Shown piece after piece: positions 42,364-50,295 of a DNA stretch of 64,000 nucleotides. The position numbers and the translations under genes are program-made. The notes beneath the pieces were generated by a model, which did no database searches, was not told the DNA's origin, and worked only from the letters and a program-made list of their open reading frames with translations. The first letter of the stretch is position 1; every line of letters starts with the position of its first letter. The stretch is from Clostridia bacterium (GTDB taxonomy: Bacteria > Bacillota > Clostridia > Christensenellales > Aristaeellaceae), in contig JAFXRG010000041.1 of assembly GCA_017526525.1 (NCBI GenBank), forward strand, positions 36,228 to 100,227, read 5' to 3'.

Positions 42364-43605
42364 ATGAAGAAAATGCTGTCTGTGCTGCTGGCCGCGATTA
42401 TGATGGTCTCGCTGCTGGCCGTACCCGCCCTGGCCGAGGACCAGGTGCTGACCGTGGTGACCTGGGATGCCACCACCACCCCTTATCTGATTGCCCAGAA
42501 GGAAGCTTTTGAAGCTGCCAACCCCGGTATCAAAATTGAGTATGTTGACGTTGCTTCCCAGGACTACGCGGTGAAAACCACCACCATGCTGGAAGGCGGA
42601 GACACCAGCGACGTGTTCATGATCAAGGAAATTGACAACCTGATCAACTGGCAGGCGCAGGGCTTCGCGGCCCCTCTGGCGGACTATGTTTCCGGCTATG
42701 ACATGTCCGGCTTCGTGGGAACCGAAGTGAACTACGCGGTGGACGGCGTACAGTATGCCATTCCGTTCCGCAGCGACTTCTGGGTTCTGTTCTACAACAA
42801 GGATCTGTTCGACGCTGCCGGCGAGGCCTATCCCACCAACGACATGACCTGGGATCAGTACGCTGAACTGGCCAAGAAGATGACCGACAAGGAAAAGGGC
42901 ATTTACGGAACCCACTATCACACCTGGCTGTCCGCCGTGGCGAACTGGGCTGTCTGCGACGGCGTCAACACGCTGGCTGACAAGAACTATGATGATCTGC
43001 TCTACTTCTACAAACTGTATCAGGATCTGGAAGACAACGGAGCCTGCATGAGCTATGCGGATCTGAAGGCTTCAGGCCTGCACTACTCCGCGGCCTTCGC
43101 CAACGGCAACGTTGCGATGATGCCCATGGGCTACTGGTACGTTTCCACGCTGATCGGCTACAACAAGGAAGGCACCTGCAACTTCAACTGGGGCATCGTG
43201 GCTGTTCCGCATCTGGAAGGCGTTGCTGCCGGATCTTCATTCGGCAACCTGACCGGCGCGATGATCAACGCCAAGTCCGAGCAGAAGGATCTGGCCTGGA
43301 AGTATATCTCCTGGCTGGGCGGCGAGGAAGGCTCTCTGGCTACCGCTTCCACCGGCGCCCGTCCTGCGTGGGTTTCCGAAGGTGTTGCCGCGTGCATGTC
43401 CTCCGTGGAAGGTTTCCCGTCTGACGACAACAGCAAGGCTGCCCTGCTGCCCGCCGCTGTCTCGATGGAATGGCCGGTGGCCGAGAAGGTTTCCGACATC
43501 AAGACCATTGTGAACGAAGAACACAGCCTGATCATGGCCCGTGAAATCACGCCCGAAGAAGGCGTTCAGGAAATGAACGAGCGCGTGGCTGAACTGTTCG
43601 AATAA
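42364..43605 (+). CDS. ABC transporter extracellular sugar-binding protein
   Basis: 413 residues. Signal peptide at 1-22 (MKKMLSVLLA, hydrophobic core, ALA-ED); no lipobox Cys is evident. The mature protein is a family 1 extracellular solute-binding protein: TVVTWDATTTPYLIAQKEAFEAANPGIKIEYVDV, YAIPFRSDFWVLFYNKDLFDAAG, WDQYAELAKKMTDKEKG, MMPMGYWYVSTL and a C-terminal MNERVAEL. It delivers an oligosaccharide to the permeases that follow. Start chosen at 42364, after GGAGGAGG. First gene of the operon; regulated by O1/O2. A lipoprotein anchor would be normal in Gram-positives, so lack of a Cys is odd but may be compensated by a non-lipid anchor. Confidence 0.94.
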   Translation: MKKMLSVLLAAIMMVSLLAVPALAEDQVLTVVTWDATTTPYLIAQKEAFEAANPGIKIEYVDVASQDYAVKTTTMLEGGDTSDVFMIKEIDNLINWQAQGFAAPLADYVSGYDMSGFVGTEVNYAVDGVQYAIPFRSDFWVLFYNKDLFDAAGEAYPTNDMTWDQYAELAKKMTDKEKGIYGTHYHTWLSAVANWAVCDGVNTLADKNYDDLLYFYKLYQDLEDNGACMSYADLKASGLHYSAAFANGNVAMMPMGYWYVSTLIGYNKEGTCNFNWGIVAVPHLEGVAAGSSFGNLTGAMINAKSEQKDLAWKYISWLGGEEGSLATASTGARPAWVSEGVAACMSSVEGFPSDDNSKAALLPAAVSMEWPVAEKVSDIKTIVNEEHSLIMAREITPEEGVQEMNERVAELFE

Positions 43606-43628
43606 TCTGTTTCGGTATCGATTCTCCC

Positions 43629-43663
43629 AGGCAGGGAAGGCCGCTTGCCTTCCCTGCCTTTTT
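43629..43663 (+). terminator. Intercistronic hairpin, likely partial terminator
   Basis: A perfect 13-bp stem (43629-43641 with 43647-43659) and a five-base loop, followed by TTTTT. It lies between the binding-protein gene and the permeases, where such hairpins raise binding protein over permease. Confidence 0.75.
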
Positions 43664-43692
43664 CAGAAACAAGGGAAAGGATGAGATAACAC

Positions 43693-44649
43693 ATGAGCCA
43701 GGCAGGTGTGAAAAAAGTCCGGTACAGGATGGGAAAACTGGAAAGAAAGAATACGCTGGTGGCTTACTCTTTTCTGGCACCGAACTTTATCGGATTTGCG
43801 GTTTTCACGCTGGTACCGGTGATCTGTGCCATCGCGCTCTCACTGTTCGAGTGGAACGGCGGAGATATTTCCAAGATGAAGTTTGTCGGCCTGGATAATT
43901 ACGCAACAATCTTTGCTACGAAAAAAGTAGCGGAGAAGGGTCTTGGATATTTCTTTACCCGGGCAGACCTGGGCATTGCGCTGAAGAACACGGTATATTA
44001 CACAGTGATCACGGTTCCCATGACCATTGTGTGTGCACTGGCGCTGGCGCTGCTGCTGAACAAAATCAAGGGAGCGGTGTTTTTCCGGACGGTGTTTTTC
44101 TTTCCCTATGTATCTTCCATGGTGGCGATCTGTGTGTGCTGGTCTTTCATGCTGATGAAAGACGGACCGATCAATCAGCTGATCATGGCTCTGGGAATTG
44201 ATTTTAACAAAGGATGGACCGCAGACAGCACTATGGCGATCTGGTCCATTATTCTGGTCAGTGTCTGGCGGAATATGGGATATTACATGGTGCTGTATCT
44301 GGCAGCGCTGCAGGGAATTCCGCGGGAGCTGATGGAAGCGGCCACCGTAGACGGAGCAAACAAATGGCAGCAGTTCCTTCACGTGACGCTGCCGCAGCTG
44401 AAGCCGACGACCTTCTTTGTTTCTGTGATGATGGTGATCTCCTGCTTCAAGATTTATGACGTGGTAGCCATCATGACCGACGGCGGCCCGGGCCGGGCAA
44501 CCAAGATGCTGGTAACCTATATCTATGACGAAGCCTTTGTCAAGGTACGGTACGGTCAGGCCAGCGCCATTTCCATGGTGCTGCTGGTGATTGTGCTGCT
44601 GGTAACCATTATCCAGTTCAGCTCCGAGAAGAAATTCTCCAGTGACTGA
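43693..44649 (+). CDS. ABC sugar transporter permease, MalF-type
   Basis: 318 residues with six membrane helices (first at about 25-45). Contains the cytoplasmic EAA loop that meets the ATPase: MEAATVDGANKWQQFLHVTLPQL (about 215-235). Typical of the binding-protein-dependent MalF/UgpA class. The gene follows the binding protein after the hairpin at 43629-43663 and precedes its partner by 17 bases. Confidence 0.95.
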   Translation: MSQAGVKKVRYRMGKLERKNTLVAYSFLAPNFIGFAVFTLVPVICAIALSLFEWNGGDISKMKFVGLDNYATIFATKKVAEKGLGYFFTRADLGIALKNTVYYTVITVPMTIVCALALALLLNKIKGAVFFRTVFFFPYVSSMVAICVCWSFMLMKDGPINQLIMALGIDFNKGWTADSTMAIWSIILVSVWRNMGYYMVLYLAALQGIPRELMEAATVDGANKWQQFLHVTLPQLKPTTFFVSVMMVISCFKIYDVVAIMTDGGPGRATKMLVTYIYDEAFVKVRYGQASAISMVLLVIVLLVTIIQFSSEKKFSSD

Positions 44650-44666
44650 GAAAGGAGGAAAAGAAA

Positions 44667-45533
44667 ATGGAAACGGCTTTACACAGCAAGGAAATCCGGA
44701 AGGACAATCCGACCCTGCGCAGGATCCTGAGAGTGATTGTGTGGATTTTGCTGATCGTTCTGGCGGCTTTTACCCTGGTGCCTTTCATTTGGATGATTTC
44801 CTCCTCCCTGAAGCTGGACCGGGAAGTGTTTGCTTTCCCGATGCGTTGGGTTCCGGAGACATTTCACTGGGAAAACTATTCCCTGATCTGGCAGAAGGTG
44901 CCGCTGCTGAACTACTTCAAAAATACGGCATTTATCGCGATTGTGGTGACGCTTCTGCAGACGCTGACCTCTTCCTTTGCGGCTTACGCTTTCGCAAAGC
45001 TGAACTTCCGCGGGAGGGATGTTCTGTTCCTGTGCTATATCGGCACCATTGCGGTACCGTGGCAGGCTTATATGCTGCCGCAGTTCATCATGATGCGGTC
45101 CATGGGCCTTTACGACACTCTGTGGGCTATGGTGGTGCTGCAGGCATTCTCTGCCTTCGGCGTGTTCCTGATGCGGCAGTTTTACCGTTCGATTCCCACG
45201 GAACTGTGTGAGGCGGCCCGGCTGGACGGCCTAAGCGAATACGGAATCTGGGCACGGATTATGCTGCCGCTTTCGAAGGCGGCCATTGCCACGCTGGTGA
45301 TTTTCACCTTTGTCAACACCTGGAACGACTACATGGGGCCGATGATTTACCTGACCCGGGATGTCAACAAGACGGTGCAGGTCGGCCTGCGGCGTTTTAT
45401 TCAGGAAAATTCCAGCGACTACCACCTGATTATGGCGGCTTCCCTGTGCTCCCTGCTGCCGGTTTCCGTTGTCTTCCTGTGCCTGCAGCGGTATTTCATT
45501 GAAGGCATTGCCACATCCGGCCTGAAGGGATAA
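44667..45533 (+). CDS. ABC sugar transporter permease, MalG-type
   Basis: 288 residues, six membrane helices (first at about 22-44), EAA loop CEAARLDGLSEYGIWARIMLP (about 180-200). MalG/UgpE class, ending IATSGLKG as many of this class do. AAAGGAGGAAAAGAAA precedes the ATG. With the MalF-type protein it makes the channel; no ATPase gene is found in the operon. Confidence 0.95.
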   Translation: METALHSKEIRKDNPTLRRILRVIVWILLIVLAAFTLVPFIWMISSSLKLDREVFAFPMRWVPETFHWENYSLIWQKVPLLNYFKNTAFIAIVVTLLQTLTSSFAAYAFAKLNFRGRDVLFLCYIGTIAVPWQAYMLPQFIMMRSMGLYDTLWAMVVLQAFSAFGVFLMRQFYRSIPTELCEAARLDGLSEYGIWARIMLPLSKAAIATLVIFTFVNTWNDYMGPMIYLTRDVNKTVQVGLRRFIQENSSDYHLIMAASLCSLLPVSVVFLCLQRYFIEGIATSGLKG

Positions 45534-45546
45534 TCCGGAGGGAAAC

Positions 45547-47373
45547 ATGTTTGCGGAATTTTTACAGAACCAACCAATGAGGGCAATGCTGCGGAACGGA
45601 TCCCGGATGCTTTATCCGCCGGCAGAGGACCGGACATGCTGGGACGGGATTCCGGAGAAAATGCGGATGGAAATCCGGAAGCTGGCGGCAGAATACCGGG
45701 AAGCCGCTTATCCCATGCGGAGTGCCAGTGGATTTATGGCCTTTGTGCGGGATGGCAGCCGGCAGGCGGATGAGAAACCGTATTTCACACGGCGCAGAAA
45801 GCTGTGCGCCGCTGTGCTGCATGCCTGCGCATTTCCGGAGGAAGCGGATACGGACGCGGTCATCGACGGCATCTGGTGCATCTGCGAGGAAAGCAGCTGG
45901 GTGATCAGCGCGCATAATGTGAACCCAATTCCGGGGGCGCCCGCCGCCGCGGAATTCCCGCTGCCGGATGTCCGCAAACCGTATATTGACCTGTTCAGCG
46001 CGCAGACCGGCATGATTCTTTCCCTGACCTCCTCGCTGCTGGGGAAACAGCTGGACCGCGTTTCCCCGGTGATCCGCAAACGGATCACGGAGGAGATCCG
46101 GCGCCGGATCCTGCGGCCGTTTATGACTACGGACGATTTCTGGTGGATGGGATTCCGGCGGAAGGACCTGAATAACTGGACCCCGTGGATTCTTTCCAAT
46201 GTGATGGTGTGCGCTGCGCTGGCTCCCATGCCGGCCGGTTGGCTGGCGGCGCTGCTGACCCGGGCCTGCGGCATGCTGGACCGGTACCTGGATGTGATTC
46301 CGCCGGACGGAGGCTGCGACGAGGGCGCCGGCTACTGGAACATGGCCGGCGGCGCGCTGCTGGACTGCCTGGAGCTGCTGGAAAAAATGACCGGGGGAAA
46401 AATGAGTTTCCGGGAAAACGAAAAGATCCGGAATATTCTGCGGTTTCCCCTGAAAACGTCCCTGGGGAACGGCTGGTTTGCCAATTTCGCGGACTGCGAC
46501 GCGCGGCCGTTCATCAGCGGGGAGCGGATGGAAACCGCCGGTCGGATGCTGAAGGATCCGGAGCTGACGGCCCTTGGAACGCGGATGCGGGGAACCGTTG
46601 CAGACCAGCTGAATGATGTGCCGCACCTGACCCGGGCGCTGGACCTGATCTTTCACGAGCCGGCCGAGGCATCCCGCTGCGCGGAGCTCAAAGCGGAAGA
46701 CATATACCTGCCGGACCTGCAGGTGCGTACCCTTCGGCGGGGCAAGTGGACGCTGGCCTGCAAAGGCGGGCACAACGGGGAAAACCACAACCACAACGAC
46801 GTGGGCTCCTTTATCCTTTTCCAGGGAGGCGAGCCGGCGGTGGTAGATGCGGGCAACATGACCTATACCGCCAAAACCTTCTCAGCGGAACGCTACACGC
46901 TGTGGAATGTCCGGGCGGACTGGCATAACCTGCCCATGGCGGACGGCTGCTGCCAGCAGCCGGGAAGGGAGTATGCCGCCCGGGAGGTGAAATGCACACC
47001 GGACGGGATGGAACTGAACCTGGAAGGCGCATACCCGCAGGAAGCCGGCATTCTCTGCCTGAAACGTTCCTTTGCACTTGGGCCGGAGGGCCTCCGGCTG
47101 ACGGACGAGGGAAGGCTGCAGACACCCCGGGAGGTCACCTGGGTTTTCCTTTTGCGGAACCAGCCCGAATGGAAATGCGGGCAGGTGACGGCAGGAAAGC
47201 TGGCGATCCGCTGCCCGGAAGGAATGGCCTTTTCGGCGGAGGAAAAGCCGGTGACGGATCCGCGTATGGCCCGGAATTGGCCGGGAAGCCTTTGGAGGGT
47301 ACAGCTGAAAATCGGAAAAACAGACCGTTTCCGGGTGGAATTTGTGTTTTGTGCACAGGAACGGGAGGCATAA
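45547..47373 (+). CDS. Heparinase II/III-like polysaccharide lyase or glycan-active protein
   Basis: 608 residues, no signal peptide. Residues about 60-360 are an alpha/alpha toroid (GAGYWNMAGGALLDCLELLEKM). The C-terminal beta-sandwich half (about 380-600) has the Heparinase II/III signature with KGGHNGENHNHNDVGSF (His409, His414, His416, Asp418), VVDAGNMTYTAKTFSAERYTLW and DWHNLPMADG. Family lyases cleave uronate glycans by beta-elimination to leave unsaturated uronyl ends. In this operon, GH88 acts on those ends and the beta-glucuronidase on saturated ones. It is cytoplasmic, so it would act on imported oligosaccharides. GGAGGG precedes the ATG by four bases. Exact substrate (heparosan, chondroitin, alginate-like or plant acidic glycan) unknown. 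Confidence 0.88.
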   Translation: MFAEFLQNQPMRAMLRNGSRMLYPPAEDRTCWDGIPEKMRMEIRKLAAEYREAAYPMRSASGFMAFVRDGSRQADEKPYFTRRRKLCAAVLHACAFPEEADTDAVIDGIWCICEESSWVISAHNVNPIPGAPAAAEFPLPDVRKPYIDLFSAQTGMILSLTSSLLGKQLDRVSPVIRKRITEEIRRRILRPFMTTDDFWWMGFRRKDLNNWTPWILSNVMVCAALAPMPAGWLAALLTRACGMLDRYLDVIPPDGGCDEGAGYWNMAGGALLDCLELLEKMTGGKMSFRENEKIRNILRFPLKTSLGNGWFANFADCDARPFISGERMETAGRMLKDPELTALGTRMRGTVADQLNDVPHLTRALDLIFHEPAEASRCAELKAEDIYLPDLQVRTLRRGKWTLACKGGHNGENHNHNDVGSFILFQGGEPAVVDAGNMTYTAKTFSAERYTLWNVRADWHNLPMADGCCQQPGREYAAREVKCTPDGMELNLEGAYPQEAGILCLKRSFALGPEGLRLTDEGRLQTPREVTWVFLLRNQPEWKCGQVTAGKLAIRCPEGMAFSAEEKPVTDPRMARNWPGSLWRVQLKIGKTDRFRVEFVFCAQEREA

Positions 47374-47376
47374 AAA

Positions 47377-49179
47377 ATGACCGGAATGAAAAATCCCCTG
47401 CGGACCCGGCAGGACCTGATGCAGGCGGCCGCGGCCATCCTGCAGCCGCTGACCGGATGCATGACGCCGGGAAAGGCCAGGATCTATGTGGGCAAAGGGT
47501 CCGCCCATTATTCGGAGGATGTGGCCGGCATGGAATGCTGGTCCCGGGCGCTGTGGGCGCTGGTGCCGATGCTGATGGGGAAATCTCCCGAAGCCGAAAG
47601 CCTCTGGCCCCTGTGGCGGGAGGGAATGATCCACGGGACGGATCCGGAAGACGGGGAATACTGGGGAGACCTCCGGGACTGCGACCAGCGGATGGTGGAA
47701 ATGGCGGTGATCGGGTGCGGCCTGTGCTTTGTGCCGGAACACTTTCTGGAACCGCTGAATGACAGGGAACGGCAGCATCTGTACAACTGGCTGAACCAGA
47801 TCAACATTTATGATATGCCGAAAAACAACTGGCGTTTTTTCCGGATTCTGGTGAATATCGGTTTCCGGAAAAACGGACTTCCGGTGGATGAAGAGAAGCT
47901 GCGGCAGGACCTGGACATGATGGAGAGTCACTACACCGCGGACGGATGGTATTTTGATTATCCCACGAAGCGGGATTATTACACCCTGTGGGGATTCCAT
48001 TTTTACAGCCTGCTGTATGCGGCAGCGATGGGACAGGAGGATCCGGAAAGGGATGCCCGGTTCCGGGAACGGGCGGCGATGATTGCGCCGCGTTTCGCCT
48101 GCTGGTTTGACCGGGAAGGAAGAGGCCTGCCCTACGGCCGAAGCCTGACCTACCGCTTCTGCCAGAGCTCCTTCTGGGCTGCGATGGCTTTTGCGGGGGT
48201 GACCTGCAACGAACTGCGGCCGGGACAGGTCAAGCATCTGCTGCTGAACAACCTGCGGTTCTGGCTGAACCGGCCGATTTTTGACCGGGGCGGCGCGCTG
48301 ACTGTTGGGTACGGATATCCCAACCTGTGCGCGGCGGAGGGGTACAACGCGCAGGGATCGCCCTACTGGGCGCTCAAGTCTTTCTGGGTCCTGGCCCTGC
48401 CGGAGGATCATCCCTTCTGGAAAACGGAAGAGGAGGAATATCTTCCGCCGGAAAGGTTCTGCGACCGGCAAGTGCGCCTGCTCCTGACCCGGGATCCGGA
48501 AAACCGGCAGGCGGTGGCCTATACTGCGGGCAACCATGCCTGGGAGCATATGCACGAAGACGAAAAATATGAGAAGTTTGCCTATTCCACCCAGTTCGCC
48601 TTTTCCGTGGCCAAGGAGGATTCCGCGCTGAACCGGGGCGCCTATGACAGCATGCTGGCGCTTCGGGAGGAGGGACGGGACCTCTGGAACGTACGCAGCG
48701 GATGTGAAGCCTCTGAGCTGACCGAGAACCGGGTGACCTTTACCTGGTCCCCGATGAACGGCGTGACGATCGATACGGTGATTGCGCCCCTGGGGATGTG
48801 GCATGTCCGGAAGCATGTCATCCGGACGGAACGCTCCCTGGAAGCCGCGGAAGGCGCGTTTTCCGTGCCGAAGGACTGGGCCGGGGCGCGGCCCTGTGAC
48901 CGGATCTGCTCGGCGACGGAAGCGGATGAGTATCATGCTGCGGCCTCCGGCGGGAAGGGCACCAGCGCGATTTACGCCCTGAAAGGGTACACGGGCGCGG
49001 AAGTGATTCACACGGAACCGAACACGAACCTGATGGAACCCCGTTGCGTCCTGCCGACGCTGCACAGCCGGCTGGCGCCGGGGGAGCATACGCTGCTGTG
49101 CGCGGTTTTCACGGACAGCGGGGATCATCTGCCCGCAGAAATACCGGAGGAGGTGCGGAAGCTTGCAGAATCGCTATGA
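47377..49179 (+). CDS. DUF2264 family protein
   Basis: 600 residues, no signal peptide. N-terminal part (about 5-380) is alpha-helical and toroid-like with GSAHYSEDVAGMECWSRALWALVPML, then DGEYWGDLRDCDQRMVEMAVIG; the tail (about 390-600) is beta-rich. This is the DUF2264 pattern. Members are common next to heparinase-like and GH88 genes in glycan loci, but I know no firmly assigned activity; a lyase or hydrolase on uronate sugars is possible. It starts three bases after the lyase stop, with GGAGG eight bases upstream, and its 3' end overlaps the GH88 gene by 17 bases. Confidence 0.9.
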   Translation: MTGMKNPLRTRQDLMQAAAAILQPLTGCMTPGKARIYVGKGSAHYSEDVAGMECWSRALWALVPMLMGKSPEAESLWPLWREGMIHGTDPEDGEYWGDLRDCDQRMVEMAVIGCGLCFVPEHFLEPLNDRERQHLYNWLNQINIYDMPKNNWRFFRILVNIGFRKNGLPVDEEKLRQDLDMMESHYTADGWYFDYPTKRDYYTLWGFHFYSLLYAAAMGQEDPERDARFRERAAMIAPRFACWFDREGRGLPYGRSLTYRFCQSSFWAAMAFAGVTCNELRPGQVKHLLLNNLRFWLNRPIFDRGGALTVGYGYPNLCAAEGYNAQGSPYWALKSFWVLALPEDHPFWKTEEEEYLPPERFCDRQVRLLLTRDPENRQAVAYTAGNHAWEHMHEDEKYEKFAYSTQFAFSVAKEDSALNRGAYDSMLALREEGRDLWNVRSGCEASELTENRVTFTWSPMNGVTIDTVIAPLGMWHVRKHVIRTERSLEAAEGAFSVPKDWAGARPCDRICSATEADEYHAAASGGKGTSAIYALKGYTGAEVIHTEPNTNLMEPRCVLPTLHSRLAPGEHTLLCAVFTDSGDHLPAEIPEEVRKLAESL

Positions 49180-50272
49180 GGAAAAACTGAACGCCATTGC
49201 GGCAAAATTCCGGAAAACGGCGGAGGCGGCTGCAGCCGAGGGAATAATCCCTTACCAGAGCGCCGGAGGAAAATGGATTTCCAGCCCCTATGACGGCAAC
49301 AGCTGGTGGACCGGCGGATTCTGGCCCGGACTCATGTGGCAGCTGTATACCCTTACAGGAGATGCTTTCTTCCAGACTGAGGCGCGCCGGGCACAGAAGC
49401 TGCTGACGGATGAATTCCGCACTTTCCGCCGGCTGAATCATGATGTGGGGTTTATGTACCTGCTTTCCTGCGGGGCGGACGCAAAGCTGACCGGGAACGA
49501 GCAGGCGGAAACGGACACGCTGCATGCGGCCTCCCTGCTGATGGGCCGCTTTAACCCGGCAGGATTTATCCGGGCCTGGAATGAGCCGGAACGCACCGGG
49601 TTTGCGATTATTGACTGCATGATGAACCTGACGCTCCTGTACCGCGCCAGCCGGGATACGGGAGATCCGCGGTTCCGGCAGGTGGCGGAAATCCATGCGG
49701 ATACGACACGGAGGGAATTCCTGCGGCCGGACGGATCGGTCAGCCATATTATCGAGTTTGACCCGGAAAGCGGAAAGAGGGTCCGGGAACATCCGGGACA
49801 GGGCTATGCGCTGGGAACGCAGTGGAGCCGGGGACAGGCCTGGGGCCTGTACGGATTTGCGCTGGCTTTCCGCCATCTGCAGAAGCCTGCCTACCTGGAG
49901 GCTGCCGGGAAAATTGCCCGGAATTTCGCGGCGCACATCCGGGAGGATGGCCTGACGGACTGCGATTTCTGCCAGCCGAAGGAAGAGAAGCGGATTGACA
50001 ACATTGCCGGGGCGGTGGCAGCCTGCGGTTTCCAGGAACTGGCGAAGCTGACGGGCGAGGCCGAATGGAAAAACTGCGCCGAGCGCCTGGTGAACGCCAT
50101 GCTGGAGCACTGCGCGGACCTGGGAGGGGACCGCTGCGGCATTCTCACCCACTGCACGGCCAGCTACCACGACGACGGAGCCGGACAGCATACGAATATT
50201 ACCTACGGGGATTATTTCCTGGTGGAGGCCCTGATGAAGCTTTGCGGGAAGGACCCGGAGCTGTGGAGCTGA
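49163..50272 (+). CDS. Glycoside hydrolase family 88 unsaturated glucuronyl hydrolase
   Basis: 369 residues, alpha/alpha six-hairpin barrel. Key parts: SWWTGGFWPGLMW (about 50-62), catalytic Asp94 in NHDVGFMY, Asp151 in IIDCMMNL (these match Asp88 and Asp149 of Bacillus GL1 UGL), and GTQWSRGQAWGLYGF. It hydrates the double bond of unsaturated uronyl ends and releases the uronate as a keto-sugar. No signal peptide. Start is TTG at 49163 with GGAGGAGGT eight bases upstream; no later ATG fits. It overlaps the DUF2264 gene and precedes the glucuronidase by 23 bases. Confidence 0.93.
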   Translation: MQNRYEEKLNAIAAKFRKTAEAAAAEGIIPYQSAGGKWISSPYDGNSWWTGGFWPGLMWQLYTLTGDAFFQTEARRAQKLLTDEFRTFRRLNHDVGFMYLLSCGADAKLTGNEQAETDTLHAASLLMGRFNPAGFIRAWNEPERTGFAIIDCMMNLTLLYRASRDTGDPRFRQVAEIHADTTRREFLRPDGSVSHIIEFDPESGKRVREHPGQGYALGTQWSRGQAWGLYGFALAFRHLQKPAYLEAAGKIARNFAAHIREDGLTDCDFCQPKEEKRIDNIAGAVAACGFQELAKLTGEAEWKNCAERLVNAMLEHCADLGGDRCGILTHCTASYHDDGAGQHTNITYGDYFLVEALMKLCGKDPELWS

Positions 50273-50295
50273 AACCGGGAGAAACGGAGAGAAAC

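Noticed and set aside
49484-49494. GACGCAAAGC string resembling a GEMM core
   Set aside because: It lies inside the GH88 coding sequence, with no partner elements around it.
50065-50295. Upstream extension of the beta-glucuronidase gene
   Set aside because: It overlaps the GH88 gene in another frame and does not resemble GH2 proteins; the start at 50296 fits.
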